The notes below the pieces were generated by a model. The model made no database searches. It was not told the origin of the DNA and was given only the letters and a program-made list of their open reading frames with translations. 64,000 bases of DNA from Collinsella sp. MSK.8.10 (GTDB lineage Bacteria > Actinomycetota > Coriobacteriia > Coriobacteriales > Coriobacteriaceae), in assembly GCF_019041915.1 (NCBI RefSeq), contig NZ_JAHPYF010000003.1, positions 124,001 through 188,000 of the forward strand. The letters run 5' to 3'. Positions 35,249-44,464 of the stretch are shown piece by piece. The position numbers and the translations under genes were made by a program. Position 1 is the first letter of the stretch. Every line of letters begins with the position of its first letter.

Positions 35249-35695
35249 TTACTCGGCGAGCTGCTTTAGCACATCGCAGGCAATCTCGACGGCATCGTCG
35301 ATGCAGCCGGGGCAGCTGCGGAGCGGACCCTTGTCCGATCCGATGCCCTTGAGCGTGCCGCAGACGGTCGTCGTGTTCTTCTCGCCAAAACGCTTGGCGA
35401 TCTCGCGTGACAGCTTGTAGGTCTGGCCCTTGGTCTTGGGGTTTTCCATGCCGTCGCTCATCACAAAGCCCATGATGGCCACGGCGCCCGAGATAGCACC
35501 GCAGGTTTCGGTCATGCCGCCCATGCCGGCGCCAAAGCCCTCGGTGAGGGTAAAGGCGACCTGGGGGTCGAGCCCGACGGCGGGCGCGAGCGTGCAGGCG
35601 ACGGCCTGCGCGCAGTTAAAGCCGCGGGCATGGTACTCGGCAGCCTGAGCCTGACAGGCGGTGATGTCGAGCTGGGCTGTATCGATTTGCTTCAT
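35249..35695 (-). CDS. C_GCAxxG_C_C family protein
   Basis: A 148-residue member of the redox-type C_GCAxxG_C_C family (TIGR01909), named for its conserved cysteines and glycines. Visible positions are FNCAQAV near residue 30, ETCGAISGAVAIMG near 67, VCGTLKG near 112 and SCPGCIDDAVEIACDVL near 130. The cysteine pattern suggests metal or disulfide chemistry, but no member has a firmly established role. It is probably cytoplasmic. ATG 35695 follows AAAGGAGAC. It stands alone on the minus strand, divergent from the sulfhydrylase gene. Confidence 0.85.
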   Translation of the reverse strand: MKQIDTAQLDITACQAQAAEYHARGFNCAQAVACTLAPAVGLDPQVAFTLTEGFGAGMGGMTETCGAISGAVAIMGFVMSDGMENPKTKGQTYKLSREIAKRFGEKNTTTVCGTLKGIGSDKGPLRSCPGCIDDAVEIACDVLKQLAE

Positions 35696-35841
35696 CGTTG
35701 TCTCCTTTGTCACGGTGTACCCGCCTATGGTACCCGTGCCTGTGCATGTAATCATCGAGAGCTCCATCTATGCCTCATTTTTATCTATCGAACAAATGCC
35801 AGGATCTGCGACAAATACCCCCGATTAATCTGTCCTATAAC

Positions 35842-35880
35842 CTACCCTGGAGATGGGTTGAGAGGGGTGCAGGGTAGCGG
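35842..35880 (+). promoter_or_regulatory. Hairpin in the leader of the sulfhydrylase gene
   Basis: CTACCCTG and CAGGGTAG form an eight-base-pair stem around a GGAGATGGGTTGAGAGGGGTG-like purine loop, about 45 bases upstream of ATG 35924. No known riboswitch was recognised; it could be an unclassified leader structure. Confidence 0.35.
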
Positions 35881-35923
35881 TATCGTGAACCGAATAAACG
35901 TAACCCAGGCAAGGGAGCTAGAT

Positions 35924-37207
35924 ATGAGCGAGCAGACTATCGGTACCACATGTGTTCAGGGCGGCTATCACCCGGGAGATGCGGAGCCGCGCCAGGTGCC
36001 CATTTACCAGTCCACCACGTGGAAGTACGACACGTCGGAGCACATGGGCAAGCTGTTTGACCTGGAGGAGTCTGGCTACTTCTACAGCCGTCTGCAGAAC
36101 CCCACGTGCGATTTGGTTGCCGCCAAGATCTGTGAGATGGAGGGCGGCACCGCTGCGATGCTCACGAGCTCGGGCATGGCCGCGAACTTCCTCGCGATTT
36201 TTAACGTTGCCGGCGCCGGCGATCACGTGGTCGCGAGCTCTGCCATCTACGGCGGTACCTACAACCTGCTGGCTCACACCATGGGTCGTATGGGCTTGAC
36301 CTGCACGTTCGTTGCCCCCGACTGCACCGACGAGGAACTCGAGGCAGCCTTCCAGCCCAACACCAAGCTCGTCTTTGGCGAGACGATCGCAAACCCCGCC
36401 CTTGCCGTGCTCGATATTGAGCGCTTTGCCAAGGCTGCACATGACCACGGCGTGCCGCTGATGGTCGACAACACCTTCCCGACGCCCGTGATGTGCCGTC
36501 CCTTTGAGTGGGGTGCCGACATCGTTACGCACTCCACCACCAAGTACATGGATGGACATGCTGCCTACCTGGGCGGCGTGATCGTTGACCACGGCCAGTT
36601 TGACTGGATGGCCCATGCGGACAAGTTCCCGGGTCTTACCACGCCCGATGAGAGCTACCACGGCGTGACCTATGCCGAGAAGTTTGGTCGCGAGGGTGCC
36701 TTCATTACCAAGGCAACCGCTCAGCTCATGCGCGATCTTGGTCCTATGCAGAATCCGCAGGCGGCCTTCTTCCTGAACAGCTCGCTCGAGAGCCTGCATG
36801 TGCGCATGCCGCGTCATTGCGAGAACGGCCTGGCCGTTGCCAAGTTCCTGCAGAGCCATCCCAAGGTGCGCTTCGTGAGCTATCCGGGCCTGGAGGGCGA
36901 TAAGTACTATGACATCGCTCAGAAGTACATGCCCAACGGTACCTGCGGCGTTGTGAGCTTTGGCTTTAACGGTGGTCGCGCGGCGGCCGAGACCTTTATG
37001 AAGAGCCTCAAGCTCGCCCAGATCGCCACGCACGTTGCCGACGCCCGCACTTGCTGCCTGCATCCTGCTAACGCTACGCATCGCCAGATGAACGACGAGG
37101 AACTCATCGCCTGCGGTATCTCCGCCGACATGGTGCGCCTGTCGTGCGGCCTCGAGGACACGGCCGATCTGATTGCCGACCTTGAGCAGGCACTCGAGCA
37201 GTGCTAG
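35924..37207 (+). CDS. metY: O-acetylhomoserine sulfhydrylase-type PLP enzyme (Cys/Met metabolism family)
   Basis: A 427-residue PLP-dependent enzyme of the cystathionine gamma-synthase family. It is most like O-acetylhomoserine aminocarboxypropyltransferase (sulfide plus O-acetylhomoserine gives homocysteine), though methionine gamma-lyase is a close alternative. Visible motifs are the YSRLQNPTCDLVAAKI active-site tyrosine region, SSGMAANFLAIF, the cofactor segment DNTFPTP and the PLP lysine in THSTTKYMDGH near residue 208. The C-terminal THVADARTCCLHPANATHRQ matches MetY-type enzymes. ATG 35924 follows AAGGGAG. A terminator lies 75 bases downstream. Confidence 0.85.
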   Translation: MSEQTIGTTCVQGGYHPGDAEPRQVPIYQSTTWKYDTSEHMGKLFDLEESGYFYSRLQNPTCDLVAAKICEMEGGTAAMLTSSGMAANFLAIFNVAGAGDHVVASSAIYGGTYNLLAHTMGRMGLTCTFVAPDCTDEELEAAFQPNTKLVFGETIANPALAVLDIERFAKAAHDHGVPLMVDNTFPTPVMCRPFEWGADIVTHSTTKYMDGHAAYLGGVIVDHGQFDWMAHADKFPGLTTPDESYHGVTYAEKFGREGAFITKATAQLMRDLGPMQNPQAAFFLNSSLESLHVRMPRHCENGLAVAKFLQSHPKVRFVSYPGLEGDKYYDIAQKYMPNGTCGVVSFGFNGGRAAAETFMKSLKLAQIATHVADARTCCLHPANATHRQMNDEELIACGISADMVRLSCGLEDTADLIADLEQALEQC

Positions 37208-37281
37208 GCTAGCGTTCGCATAAGGCGCCGATGCTGGCAGAAAGCTTCGGCGACCTTTAGTTCCGATTCCGTAGGCGGGAC

Positions 37282-37322
37282 CCCAATCGCGACTGTTTAC
37301 AGGCGATCGGGGCCCCGTTTTT
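37282..37322 (+). terminator. Terminator after the sulfhydrylase gene
   Basis: Stem CCCCAATCGC / GCGATCGGGG with an interrupted loop, extended by GGGACC/GGCCCC, then five T residues, about 80 bases after the stop codon. Confidence 0.75.
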
Positions 37323-37348
37323 GCGTTGGGCCACTCGAAAGGATGGAT

Positions 37349-38653
37349 ATGGAGAAAACTGCAGAGCAGCTGCGCCGCGAGCATATTGCCCTAGAGGGCG
37401 ACACCCATGGCAAGAACAAGTGGGCGATTCTGTTTACCGTGCTCATCATGACGTTTATGGTGTGTCTGGATTCGACCGTCGTGACCGTGGCGCTGCCCGT
37501 GATACAAAAGGAGCTGGGCGTGGGCCTCGATCGCATTCAGCTGGTAAGCTCGGTGTATCTGCTTGCGACTTGCGTGGCTATGTTGCCGTTTGGTCGTCTG
37601 GGCGACGTGCGCGGCAAGGTGAATGTGTTCCAGCTGGGCGTCATCGTCTTTTCGGTCGGTTCGCTGCTGTGCGGCCTTTCGGCCTCGCTCGAGGTTCTTA
37701 TCCTGGCACGCATTGCTCAGGGCGTCGGTTGCGCGGCGGCCATGGCTAACAACATGGGTATCATCACCGAGTCGTTTCCGGCGCGCGAACGAGGCCGTGC
37801 CATGGGTATTCTTGCGACCTTTGTGGCCCTCGGCATGATGTGTGGCCCCGTGCTCGGCGGCATGCTGGTGGCAAGCTTTCCTTGGGAGAGCATCTTCCTC
37901 ATCAACCTGCCCATTGGCGTCATCTCGTTTATCGTGGGGCTCTACACGCTGCCGCATGTTAAGCCGGAGGCCGGCGAGCGCCCCATGTCCCTGATCGAGG
38001 CCGCTCGTCGCTGCTTTGCAAATTCGGCCTTCACCATCAACCTTGCCTGCATGCTCATCGTGTTCGTTGGTATTGGCGCATCTGAGTTTATTCTGCCGTT
38101 CTATTTTCAGGACGCCCATGGTTTTGGTTCCGACATTTCCGGATTGCTCTTTTTGGCGCTGCCGATGGTGAATGCCTTTATCGGACCGCTTTCGGGTACG
38201 GTTTCGGACCGTGTTGGCTGCGAGGGCCCCACGGCGGTCGGCCTGGGCGTGTACGTGTGCGGTCTCTTTGCGGTAAGCACGCTCGACGAGCACTCTTCTA
38301 TCCCTGTGATCGTGTGCTGCGTTGCGTTTATGTCGTGTGGCACGTCGATTTTCCAGAGCCCCAACAACTCGCTGTATATGGGCTCGGCTCCGCGCGAAGC
38401 GCTCGGCTTTGCGGGCAGCCTGGGCAGCCTGGCGCGCTACGCCGGCATGGCACTCGGCATTACGGCGGCGTCGCATATCCTGTATGGGCAGATGAGCGTG
38501 GCGATGGGCGAGGCCGTGACCAGTTTTGTTGCAGGCCGTCCGGATGTATTCCTATTCGGCTTTCGATCGGTGTTCTATGTGCTTATGGCTGTGGCCGCTG
38601 TGGGCTTTGCGCTTGCCATAGTGCGTTTGGTGAAGATGCGCGCCCGCCATTAG
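37349..38653 (+). CDS. Major facilitator superfamily transporter (DHA2-like drug/proton antiporter)
   Basis: A 434-residue transporter with about 12-14 membrane helices. The DHA motif is visible: motif A LGDVRGKVNVFQLG, motif C-like VALGMMCGPVLGGMLV, and the DHA2-typical helix 1 LIMTFMVCLDSTVVTVALPVI. In related proteins these export drugs or dyes, but the substrate cannot be told here. ATG 37349 was chosen because GAAAGG lies seven bases upstream; ATG 37343 is too close to it. The protein ends in a basic cytoplasmic tail (VKMRARH). Confidence 0.88.
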   Translation: MEKTAEQLRREHIALEGDTHGKNKWAILFTVLIMTFMVCLDSTVVTVALPVIQKELGVGLDRIQLVSSVYLLATCVAMLPFGRLGDVRGKVNVFQLGVIVFSVGSLLCGLSASLEVLILARIAQGVGCAAAMANNMGIITESFPARERGRAMGILATFVALGMMCGPVLGGMLVASFPWESIFLINLPIGVISFIVGLYTLPHVKPEAGERPMSLIEAARRCFANSAFTINLACMLIVFVGIGASEFILPFYFQDAHGFGSDISGLLFLALPMVNAFIGPLSGTVSDRVGCEGPTAVGLGVYVCGLFAVSTLDEHSSIPVIVCCVAFMSCGTSIFQSPNNSLYMGSAPREALGFAGSLGSLARYAGMALGITAASHILYGQMSVAMGEAVTSFVAGRPDVFLFGFRSVFYVLMAVAAVGFALAIVRLVKMRARH

Positions 38654-38810
38654 CGTGTTGGGAGGCTGACTGCCACGATTCGCGCCGTCCCAAAAAGACT
38701 GGTTTGTGGTGCGATGCGGCTTGTGGGGCGGGCGGGGGTCGGTCCGTGGTAGACTATCGAACAACGTTTATTAATCGCGCGGTATCGTTGCCGTGAGAAG
38801 GGGTTGCGCC

Positions 38811-39389
38811 ATGCAGGAGCTTGAGGATCGTATTCGCCATGACGGCATCGTAAAGGCCGGTAATGTCCTTAAGGTTGATGCCTTCCTCAACCACCAATGC
38901 GACGTTGAGCTGTTCGACCACATGGGCGCCGAATGGGCCCGTCTGTTCGAGGGTGTCGAGATCAACAAGATTCTAACGATCGAAGCTTCGGGCATTGGCA
39001 TGGCTTGCATTGCAGCCCGGCATTTTGGCGGCGTGCCGGTGGTCTTTGCCAAGAAGGCGCAGTCCATCAACCTCGACGGCGAGCAGTACGCCACGACCAT
39101 CTACTCCTTTACCAAGCAGAAGGAGTACCCGGTCATCGTTGGCAAGCGCTTCCTGTCCGAGGGCGACAAGGTCCTGATCATCGACGACTTCTTGGCCAAC
39201 GGGTGCGCGCTCGAGGGTCTTATCAAGATCTGCGAGGCTGCGGGTGCCGAGGTTGCCGGCATTGGCATCGCCGTTGAGAAGGGCTTCCAGGGCGGTGGCG
39301 ATAAGCTCCGCGAGCGCGGCTTCCGCGTTGAGAGCCTCGCCCGTATCGCCGATATGGACTGCGATACCGGCGAGATCACCTTCGCCTAA
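38811..39389 (+). CDS. xpt: Xanthine phosphoribosyltransferase
   Basis: Salvages xanthine (and possibly guanine) to XMP; 192 residues, Xpt/PurR-like type I phosphoribosyltransferase. The PRPP-binding motif is [14 protein letters not shown] near residue 125. The start [26 protein letters not shown] region and FLNHQCDV are typical of Bacillus-type Xpt. ATG 38811 has GAGAAGGGG upstream. No purine riboswitch could be recognised in the leader. A palindrome with a T-run follows the gene. Confidence 0.94.
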   Translation: MQELEDRIRHDGIVKAGNVLKVDAFLNHQCDVELFDHMGAEWARLFEGVEINKILTIEASGIGMACIAARHFGGVPVVFAKKAQSINLDGEQYATTIYSFTKQKEYPVIVGKRFLSEGDKVLIIDDFLANGCALEGLIKICEAAGAEVAGIGIAVEKGFQGGGDKLRERGFRVESLARIADMDCDTGEITFA

Positions 39390-39416
39390 ACGCGCAACAC
39401 AAGCGATTGGTATGCG

Positions 39417-39453
39417 ATGTGACAAAGGGACTGTCCCTTTGTCACATTTTTTT
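39417..39453. terminator. Palindromic terminator after xpt
   Basis: Near-perfect inverted repeat (TGTGACAAAGGGAC / GTCCCTTTGTCACA) with almost no loop, followed by seven T residues. Its GGGAC core resembles the interior of the AGTTGCGG palindrome at 39862, suggesting related repeat stock. Confidence 0.75.
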
Positions 39454-39471
39454 ATGAGGGGAGGTGTTGAT

Positions 39472-39852
39472 ATGGATGAGAACAAGATGGGATGGCGCGA
39501 GTATGCGCGCTATGCCGAGATGTCGGTCGAGGATTTGGCGCGCGATTGCGAGGTGCAGGTATTTCGCGCGACGGGTCCGGGCGGACAGGGCGTGAACACG
39601 ACTGATTCAGCGGTACGCATGAAGCATGGGCCCACGGGGATTACCGTGACGGCGCGCGAGAGCCGCAGTCAGTTCCAGAACCGTAGCTGCTGTCTGCGTA
39701 AGCTGCGCGCTGAGCTTGAGCGTCGCGGGCGTCCACCGCGCCGACGCGTAAAGACCAAGGTGCCTCAGCGCTCTCGCCAGCGCAGGCTCAATGACAAGCA
39801 CTTCAACGCGATTAAAAAGGCCAACCGTCGCAAACCGGGCAGCGACGAATGA
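39472..39852 (+). CDS. GGQ-domain release-factor-like protein (ArfB/YaeJ type)
   Basis: A 126-residue single-domain protein with the peptidyl-hydrolase motif [18 protein letters not shown], where GGQ triggers peptidyl-tRNA hydrolysis. It lacks the codon-recognition domains of RF1 or RF2. The C-terminal tail is very basic ([19 protein letters not shown]), like the ArfB tail that enters the empty mRNA channel of stalled ribosomes. Rescue of stalled ribosomes is therefore likely, inferred from the family. ATG 39472 follows GGGGAGG. The gene converges on the lipid kinase, with copy 2 of the AGTTGCGG palindrome between them. Confidence 0.87.
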   Translation: MDENKMGWREYARYAEMSVEDLARDCEVQVFRATGPGGQGVNTTDSAVRMKHGPTGITVTARESRSQFQNRSCCLRKLRAELERRGRPPRRRVKTKVPQRSRQRRLNDKHFNAIKKANRRKPGSDE

Positions 39853-39861
39853 TCTCTTCAT

Positions 39862-39930
39862 AAGTTGCGGTGAAATAGGGACTGTTTTGCGGCTTTTGCT
39901 GCATAAACAGTCCCTATTTCACCGCAACTT
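39862..39930. repeat. Dispersed palindrome, AGTTGCGGTGAAATA family, copy 2
   Basis: Perfect 26-base arms at 39862-39887 and 39905-39930 with a 17-base loop. It sits exactly between two convergent genes, ten bases after one stop and nine bases from the other. It shares its outer arm sequence with copies at 19028 and 56861. Confidence 0.9.
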
Positions 39931-39938
39931 AGGTGGGG

Positions 39939-40901
39939 TTAGCGGGTGGGGTGCCAGACCTCGAGGGCGCCGGCGAGGATGTCGACCTCGATGCGTGAGG
40001 CGACAACGGGCTCGCCGTCGGCCTGGATGGGGTAGTCGGGCTCCTCAAAGGTAAGCTCGGCATGGCGGCAGCGGCGCATGCGAACCGGCGGCAACTTGGT
40101 ATGGTGGCCGTCCTTGGCCGAAAGGAACATAGGCAGGGCAACCGCGCGAGGGACGGGGCCGCAGGCGTAGCAGACGTCGAGTGTGCCGTCACAGGGGTCG
40201 GCGTCGGGACAGATGCGATAGCCCGAGCCATAGGTAGGACCCAGCTGAATCGCCATGATGATTGCCCTCACGCGCTCGGCGGGCGCTCCGTCAAAGCTGA
40301 CTGTCATGGGGTAGTTGCGATAGCGTAGGCCAAACTGCTCAAGTCCCGAGAGAGTGTAGAGCGGCGCGCCCGTCAAGCCGGTCTTTTTGCGCAGCTCGGT
40401 GGTGCCAAGGCCGATGGCGGCATCGATGCCGACCGAAAGCGTCTGGTCGTAGTACTCAACGGTAGCCTCGCCGCTGCCGCTCGCAGGGCTCCACGAGCGA
40501 ATGCGCCCGATGTCCTGACGTTGCAGCTCGCAGGTGAGCAGCGCGCCAAAATCCTTACCGGAGAAATCGTCGATGCCGAGCGTTTGGGCAAAATCGTTGC
40601 CAGAGCCCACGGGCAGGACGGCAAGGGCGGGCCGGACCGCCTCATCCTGCGTCATAAGCCCATTGACGACCTCGTGAATCACGCCGTCGCCGCCGAGCGC
40701 GATAACGGTGCGGTAGCCCGTTGCCTGGGCGGCCAGTTCCTTGGCGTGTCCCATGCGCTCGGTCAGCACCAGGTCAAACTGGGATGCGCGTGCAGTCATG
40801 TCCAAAAAGCGTTGCAGGCGCTCGGCAACCTCGCGCGCGGCGCCCGACTGGGCGGCTGGGTTGGCGATGATGAGCGTGCGACCAAAATCAGTTGCGTGCA
40901 T
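39939..40901 (-). CDS. Diacylglycerol/lipid kinase (DagK/YegS/LCB5 family)
   Basis: A 320-residue cytoplasmic lipid kinase. The nucleotide-binding region has IIANPAAQSGAA near residue 10 and the glycine-rich VIALGGDGVIHEVVNGL near 70. LAVLPVGSGNDFAQTLGI is the following conserved loop. The substrate may be diacylglycerol or another lipid. ATG 40901 is preferred since GGGAG lies seven bases upstream; earlier ATGs at 40925 and 40973 lack a site. The C-terminal beta domain includes ICPDADPCDGTLDV, conserved in the family. Confidence 0.88.
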   Translation of the reverse strand: MHATDFGRTLIIANPAAQSGAAREVAERLQRFLDMTARASQFDLVLTERMGHAKELAAQATGYRTVIALGGDGVIHEVVNGLMTQDEAVRPALAVLPVGSGNDFAQTLGIDDFSGKDFGALLTCELQRQDIGRIRSWSPASGSGEATVEYYDQTLSVGIDAAIGLGTTELRKKTGLTGAPLYTLSGLEQFGLRYRNYPMTVSFDGAPAERVRAIIMAIQLGPTYGSGYRICPDADPCDGTLDVCYACGPVPRAVALPMFLSAKDGHHTKLPPVRMRRCRHAELTFEEPDYPIQADGEPVVASRIEVDILAGALEVWHPTR

Positions 40902-40988
40902 GGGGCGACTCCCGGCGTGTGACATGACAGTGCGGTCGCGCTCAGGTCGAATTGCCCCTGATTGTGGCTGCACGGCGAATACTAACGT

Positions 40989-42410
40989 CTACTCTATCAA
41001 GTCGTTGTGGCGCTCGATAGCATCCGCTACCGTACCGCCCTCATCCACAATAAGCGAGCGGCGCTTGGGTGAGATGATGCGCTGGGCGGGGTACACGCCG
41101 CGGTGTCCGCCGGTTAGGTAGCTGATAAAGGCCACGATGACAAAGAACCCGGCGGCCGTGCCGTGGAACAGGTCGATGGCCATCATGCAGGTGGTGATGG
41201 GTACGTTGAGGCCGGCGCAGAACACGCCGAGCATGCCGAGAGCCGCCAGAAAACTGGGGTCGAGCCCGGTAAGGCAACCGATCCAGCCACCGAGTGCCGC
41301 ACCGATGCCAAACAGGGGCGTGACCTCGCCGCCTTGGAAGCCAGCGCCCAGGGTAAGCGCTGTGACGACCAACTTGATGGCTGCGTCCGCCAGGGTGGTG
41401 TTGCCCGCAAATCCGGCGCTGGAAAGCCACGTGGAAAGGCCGGCGTAGTCCCAGGCGTCGAGGAGGGCATAGGCGGCCAAAACCACGAGTGCGCCTATAA
41501 GTGCGCGAACGAGGTAATTGGTGATAAAGCGACCGTACAGGCTCTTGACGGTTCGAACCGACCACGCAAAGAGGCGTGCCGTCAGACCGAAGATGATGGC
41601 GCTGATAACAACGATGACGACCGTTGTAGTCGTCATAGCGGGAACGCTGGCGATGACATTCACTTCGTACTCGGTACCCAGGGCGAGTGATGTAAAGTAG
41701 CCGGTAAACGACGCGACCAGGCAATAGATGCCCGCGGTGTAGTCGATCTTGCCGATAAAGCACATCTCCATGCCAAAGAAAGCTCCGGCAAGGGGCGAGC
41801 CGAATACGGCGCCAAAGGCCGACGAGATTCCGGCGAGCATGAGGTCGTGGTGGTCATGCTTTTTGAGGTGGGCGAGGCTCGAGATGTTGCTGGCGATGGT
41901 GCCGCCAATCTGCACCGCAGCTCCCTCGCGACCGGCCGATCCGCCCGTTAGGTGCGTGAGCGTGGAGCAGACGAAGGTGAGGACGGCCATGCGCATATGG
42001 ATGAGGCGGGTGCCCAGAGCGGAGTCGATGACCAGGTTGTTACCGCGTTTGGCGGCAAGACCGTGGTTTTTGTACACCCATGCGGTGGCAACGCCCACAA
42101 CGGGAAGAAGCGCGTAAATCCACGCATGGTGCTCGCGATAGTCGGTCGCGATATTCAACGAGGCCAAAAACGCCCAAGCGGCAACGCCCATGGCAAGCGA
42201 GACGATGACGACGAGTACGAGCAACTTGGCGCTCGCGAGTAGGTTGCGGGCGTTGCGGCGCGTGTCGGCAGCCAAGAGATGCTCGGAGCGGGTAAGTTGA
42301 TGCCTGCCTGCCGTGATGACGTCGTTCAGGGAGAAAAAGCCGCCGTCGTCGAGCGGCTGGGGATGGTCTTGCGCCTCGTTTGCGCTTTCGGGTTTGTCGT
42401 TATGAGTCAT
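40989..42410 (-). CDS. CLC-type fluoride/proton antiporter (CLC-F subfamily)
   Basis: A 473-residue CLC membrane protein with about 10-12 helices and an 80-residue hydrophilic N-terminus. In place of the chloride-type GSGIPE loop it has KRGNNLVIDSAL. The gate region reads GGSAGREGAAVQIGG with the gating glutamate, and a methionine-containing HMRMAV segment precedes it. These are hallmarks of the CLC-F branch, which exports fluoride in exchange for protons, rather than chloride channels. AGAGGAACG precedes ATG 42410. No fluoride riboswitch was recognised upstream. The fluoride specificity is an inference from motifs. Confidence 0.8.
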   Translation of the reverse strand: MTHNDKPESANEAQDHPQPLDDGGFFSLNDVITAGRHQLTRSEHLLAADTRRNARNLLASAKLLVLVVIVSLAMGVAAWAFLASLNIATDYREHHAWIYALLPVVGVATAWVYKNHGLAAKRGNNLVIDSALGTRLIHMRMAVLTFVCSTLTHLTGGSAGREGAAVQIGGTIASNISSLAHLKKHDHHDLMLAGISSAFGAVFGSPLAGAFFGMEMCFIGKIDYTAGIYCLVASFTGYFTSLALGTEYEVNVIASVPAMTTTTVVIVVISAIIFGLTARLFAWSVRTVKSLYGRFITNYLVRALIGALVVLAAYALLDAWDYAGLSTWLSSAGFAGNTTLADAAIKLVVTALTLGAGFQGGEVTPLFGIGAALGGWIGCLTGLDPSFLAALGMLGVFCAGLNVPITTCMMAIDLFHGTAAGFFVIVAFISYLTGGHRGVYPAQRIISPKRRSLIVDEGGTVADAIERHNDLIE

Positions 42411-42620
42411 ACGTTCCTCTTTTAGGTTGCAACGCAAGCATTATAAAACGCGGTAAACGTGACGAGCCGGTGGGTTGGTTTCGATTCTGTTTCGTGGCTT
42501 GAGGCCGACAGGTGTATTTGCGGGTACAGGCCAAGTCGCGGTCGTGCGTCGGGGGATTATACTGAGACAAGCATAAAGAATTGGCGCCCCTGTTGTGCGC
42601 CGTGGCATTAAGAGGTGCAT

Positions 42621-43883
42621 ATGGCAGAGAAACTCATTCCGCTGGAGGACGCGCAGTCGATTGTTCTGTCGCACGTTGCTCCGACCGATCTCGTCGAGAT
42701 TCCCGTGTGGCAGGCCACCGGTCTTCCCTTGGCCGAGGACGCGGTGGCCGACATCGACATCTCGCCGTTTGCCAACAGTGCTATGGACGGATATGCCGTG
42801 CGCTCGGCGGACTTGGCGCAGGCGTCTGGCGAGGCGCCGGTGACGCTCGACGTTATCGGACACGAGGCTGCGGGACATGTGTTTGAGGGCGTAATCGGCG
42901 CGGGCGAGACGGTCCGCATCATGACGGGCGCGCCGGTACCCGAGGGTGCCGATGCCGTGGTGAAGTACGAGATCGTCGATGTGCTCGACGGTGACGGCAA
43001 CGAGGGCTCGCGTGTGGGGTTCTCGGCGCCGGCCAAGGTGGGGGAGAACGTTCGCTCTGCCGCCGAGGAGGCCCATGCCGGCGACGTCGTGATGCACGCC
43101 GGTGAGGTTGTGGCTCCGGCCGGCGCCGGCCTGCTGGCAAGCGCCGGTTACGAGAGCGTGAAGGTCCATGCCGCTCCGCGCGTGGGCATTATCTCGCTGG
43201 GCACGGAGCTGGTCGCGCCGGGTGAGCTGCCGGCGCGCGGTCAGATTCGCGATTCCAACTCCTCGGCGCTGATGGCTGAGGCACTCGATGCCGGTGCCGA
43301 GCCCGTGTTCTACGGCATTGCGCCCGATGATGAGCAGGCGATTGCCGAGCTTGTGCATCGCGCCGTGCAGGAGTGCGATTTTGTCATTACGAGCGGTGGC
43401 GCCTCGGCGGGTGATTACGATTTCGTGACGGCGCTCGTCCGGCGCGAGGGCGAGGTGCTGTTTGACCGCATCTCGATGCGTCCGGGCAAGGCCATCACGT
43501 TTGGCTTGCTCGGGGGTAAGCCCTACCTGGGACTTTCAGGCAATCCGGCCGCGGCGTATGTGGGCTTTGAGATGCTCGCCCGCCCGGCGATTCGCAAGAT
43601 GCGCGGCTTTGCCGAGGGTGCGCGTCCCGTGCAGCAGGCGACGCTCACACACGACGTGAAAAAGCGACAGCATCGCCGCTTCTTCGATCGCGCCACGGTT
43701 TCGCGCGACCCCGAGACCGGTGAGCTGTTGGTGACCGAGGCCAAGACGCAGAATTCGGCGCTGCTCGGCACGATGCAGCGGGCCAACTGCCTGCTGCGTA
43801 TTGACGAAGGACCGTGCGACCTCAAGGCGGGCGACGTCGTGGATGTCGTGCGTGTCGACCTGCCCGAGGGAACGGTGTTGTAG
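42621..43883 (+). CDS. moeA: Molybdopterin molybdenumtransferase MoeA
   Basis: Inserts molybdate into adenylylated molybdopterin to make active molybdenum cofactor; 420 residues. Domain III motif PFANSAMDGYAVRSADL (about 50-66), MTGAPVPEGADAVV (about 115) and the C-terminal subdomain with RDSNSSALMAEAL and TSGGASAGDYDFV are characteristic. LSGNPAAAYVGFE lies near 310. It starts 11 bases before mogA in effect (the gap after its stop is 10 bases), and both precede modABC, giving a molybdenum gene block. GAGGTG precedes ATG 42621. Confidence 0.96.
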   Translation: MAEKLIPLEDAQSIVLSHVAPTDLVEIPVWQATGLPLAEDAVADIDISPFANSAMDGYAVRSADLAQASGEAPVTLDVIGHEAAGHVFEGVIGAGETVRIMTGAPVPEGADAVVKYEIVDVLDGDGNEGSRVGFSAPAKVGENVRSAAEEAHAGDVVMHAGEVVAPAGAGLLASAGYESVKVHAAPRVGIISLGTELVAPGELPARGQIRDSNSSALMAEALDAGAEPVFYGIAPDDEQAIAELVHRAVQECDFVITSGGASAGDYDFVTALVRREGEVLFDRISMRPGKAITFGLLGGKPYLGLSGNPAAAYVGFEMLARPAIRKMRGFAEGARPVQQATLTHDVKKRQHRRFFDRATVSRDPETGELLVTEAKTQNSALLGTMQRANCLLRIDEGPCDLKAGDVVDVVRVDLPEGTVL

Positions 43884-43893
43884 GAGGAAGACT

Positions 43894-44373
43894 ATGGAGT
43901 TGAAGATATCGATCGTGACGTGCTCGGACACGCGCGATCTTGCGCAGGACGAGGCCGGAGCCGCACTCGAGGAGCTTATCGAAGCGCAGGGCTGGACGGT
44001 CGCCTCACATGTGGTCGTGCGCGACGACGTCAGCGAGATTGGTGATGCCATTGTGGAAGCCGCCGATGAGTGCCACGCCAATGTCGTGCTCACCTGCGGC
44101 GGCACGGGGCTTTCGATGCGCGATGTGACGCCCGAGGCGACGCGTGCCGTCTGCGACCGCGATGTGCCGGGTATTGCAGAGGCGATTCGCGCGTACTCGA
44201 TGACCAAGACGCGCCGCGCCATGCTCTCGCGCGCTATTTGCATGCAACGAGGTCATACACTTGTCGTAAACTTTCCCGGTTCTACGAAGGCCGCCCGCGA
44301 AAGCTGGGAGGCCATAGCAGACCAGCTGGAGCATGCGGCTCAGATGACAGCGGGCGGCGGACATACCAATTAA
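43894..44373 (+). CDS. mogA: Molybdopterin adenylyltransferase (MogA/MoaB family)
   Basis: Adenylylates molybdopterin before metal insertion by MoeA; 159 residues. The conserved TCGGTGLSMRDVTPEAT (about 67-83) is the molybdopterin-binding MoaB/Mog motif, and VNFPGSTKAARESWEAI lies near the C-terminus. Family length and sequence fit MogA/MoaB2 more than MoeA. GGAGGAAG precedes ATG 43894, ten bases after the moeA stop. A terminator follows, so the modABC genes have a separate promoter. Confidence 0.92.
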   Translation: MELKISIVTCSDTRDLAQDEAGAALEELIEAQGWTVASHVVVRDDVSEIGDAIVEAADECHANVVLTCGGTGLSMRDVTPEATRAVCDRDVPGIAEAIRAYSMTKTRRAMLSRAICMQRGHTLVVNFPGSTKAARESWEAIADQLEHAAQMTAGGGHTN

Positions 44374-44384
44374 GCGGTTTACCT

Positions 44385-44418
44385 GCGGTGGGGCGACCTT
44401 ATCGGTCGCTCCGCTTTT
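44385..44418 (+). terminator. Terminator after mogA
   Basis: Stem GCGG-TGGGGCGACC / GGTCGCTCCGC with a TTATC loop, then TTTTGTTTT, just after the mogA stop. Confidence 0.75.
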
Positions 44419-44464
44419 GTTTTCCGCCGAATCGACGCCGAGGTGTACGGTAACTCGAAACTAT

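Noticed and set aside
38700..38810. Purine riboswitch before xpt
   Set aside because: The conserved loop sequences and three-way junction were not found in the short leader.
42411..42600. Fluoride riboswitch before the CLC-F gene
   Set aside because: The conserved riboswitch core was not found on the minus strand in this stretch.
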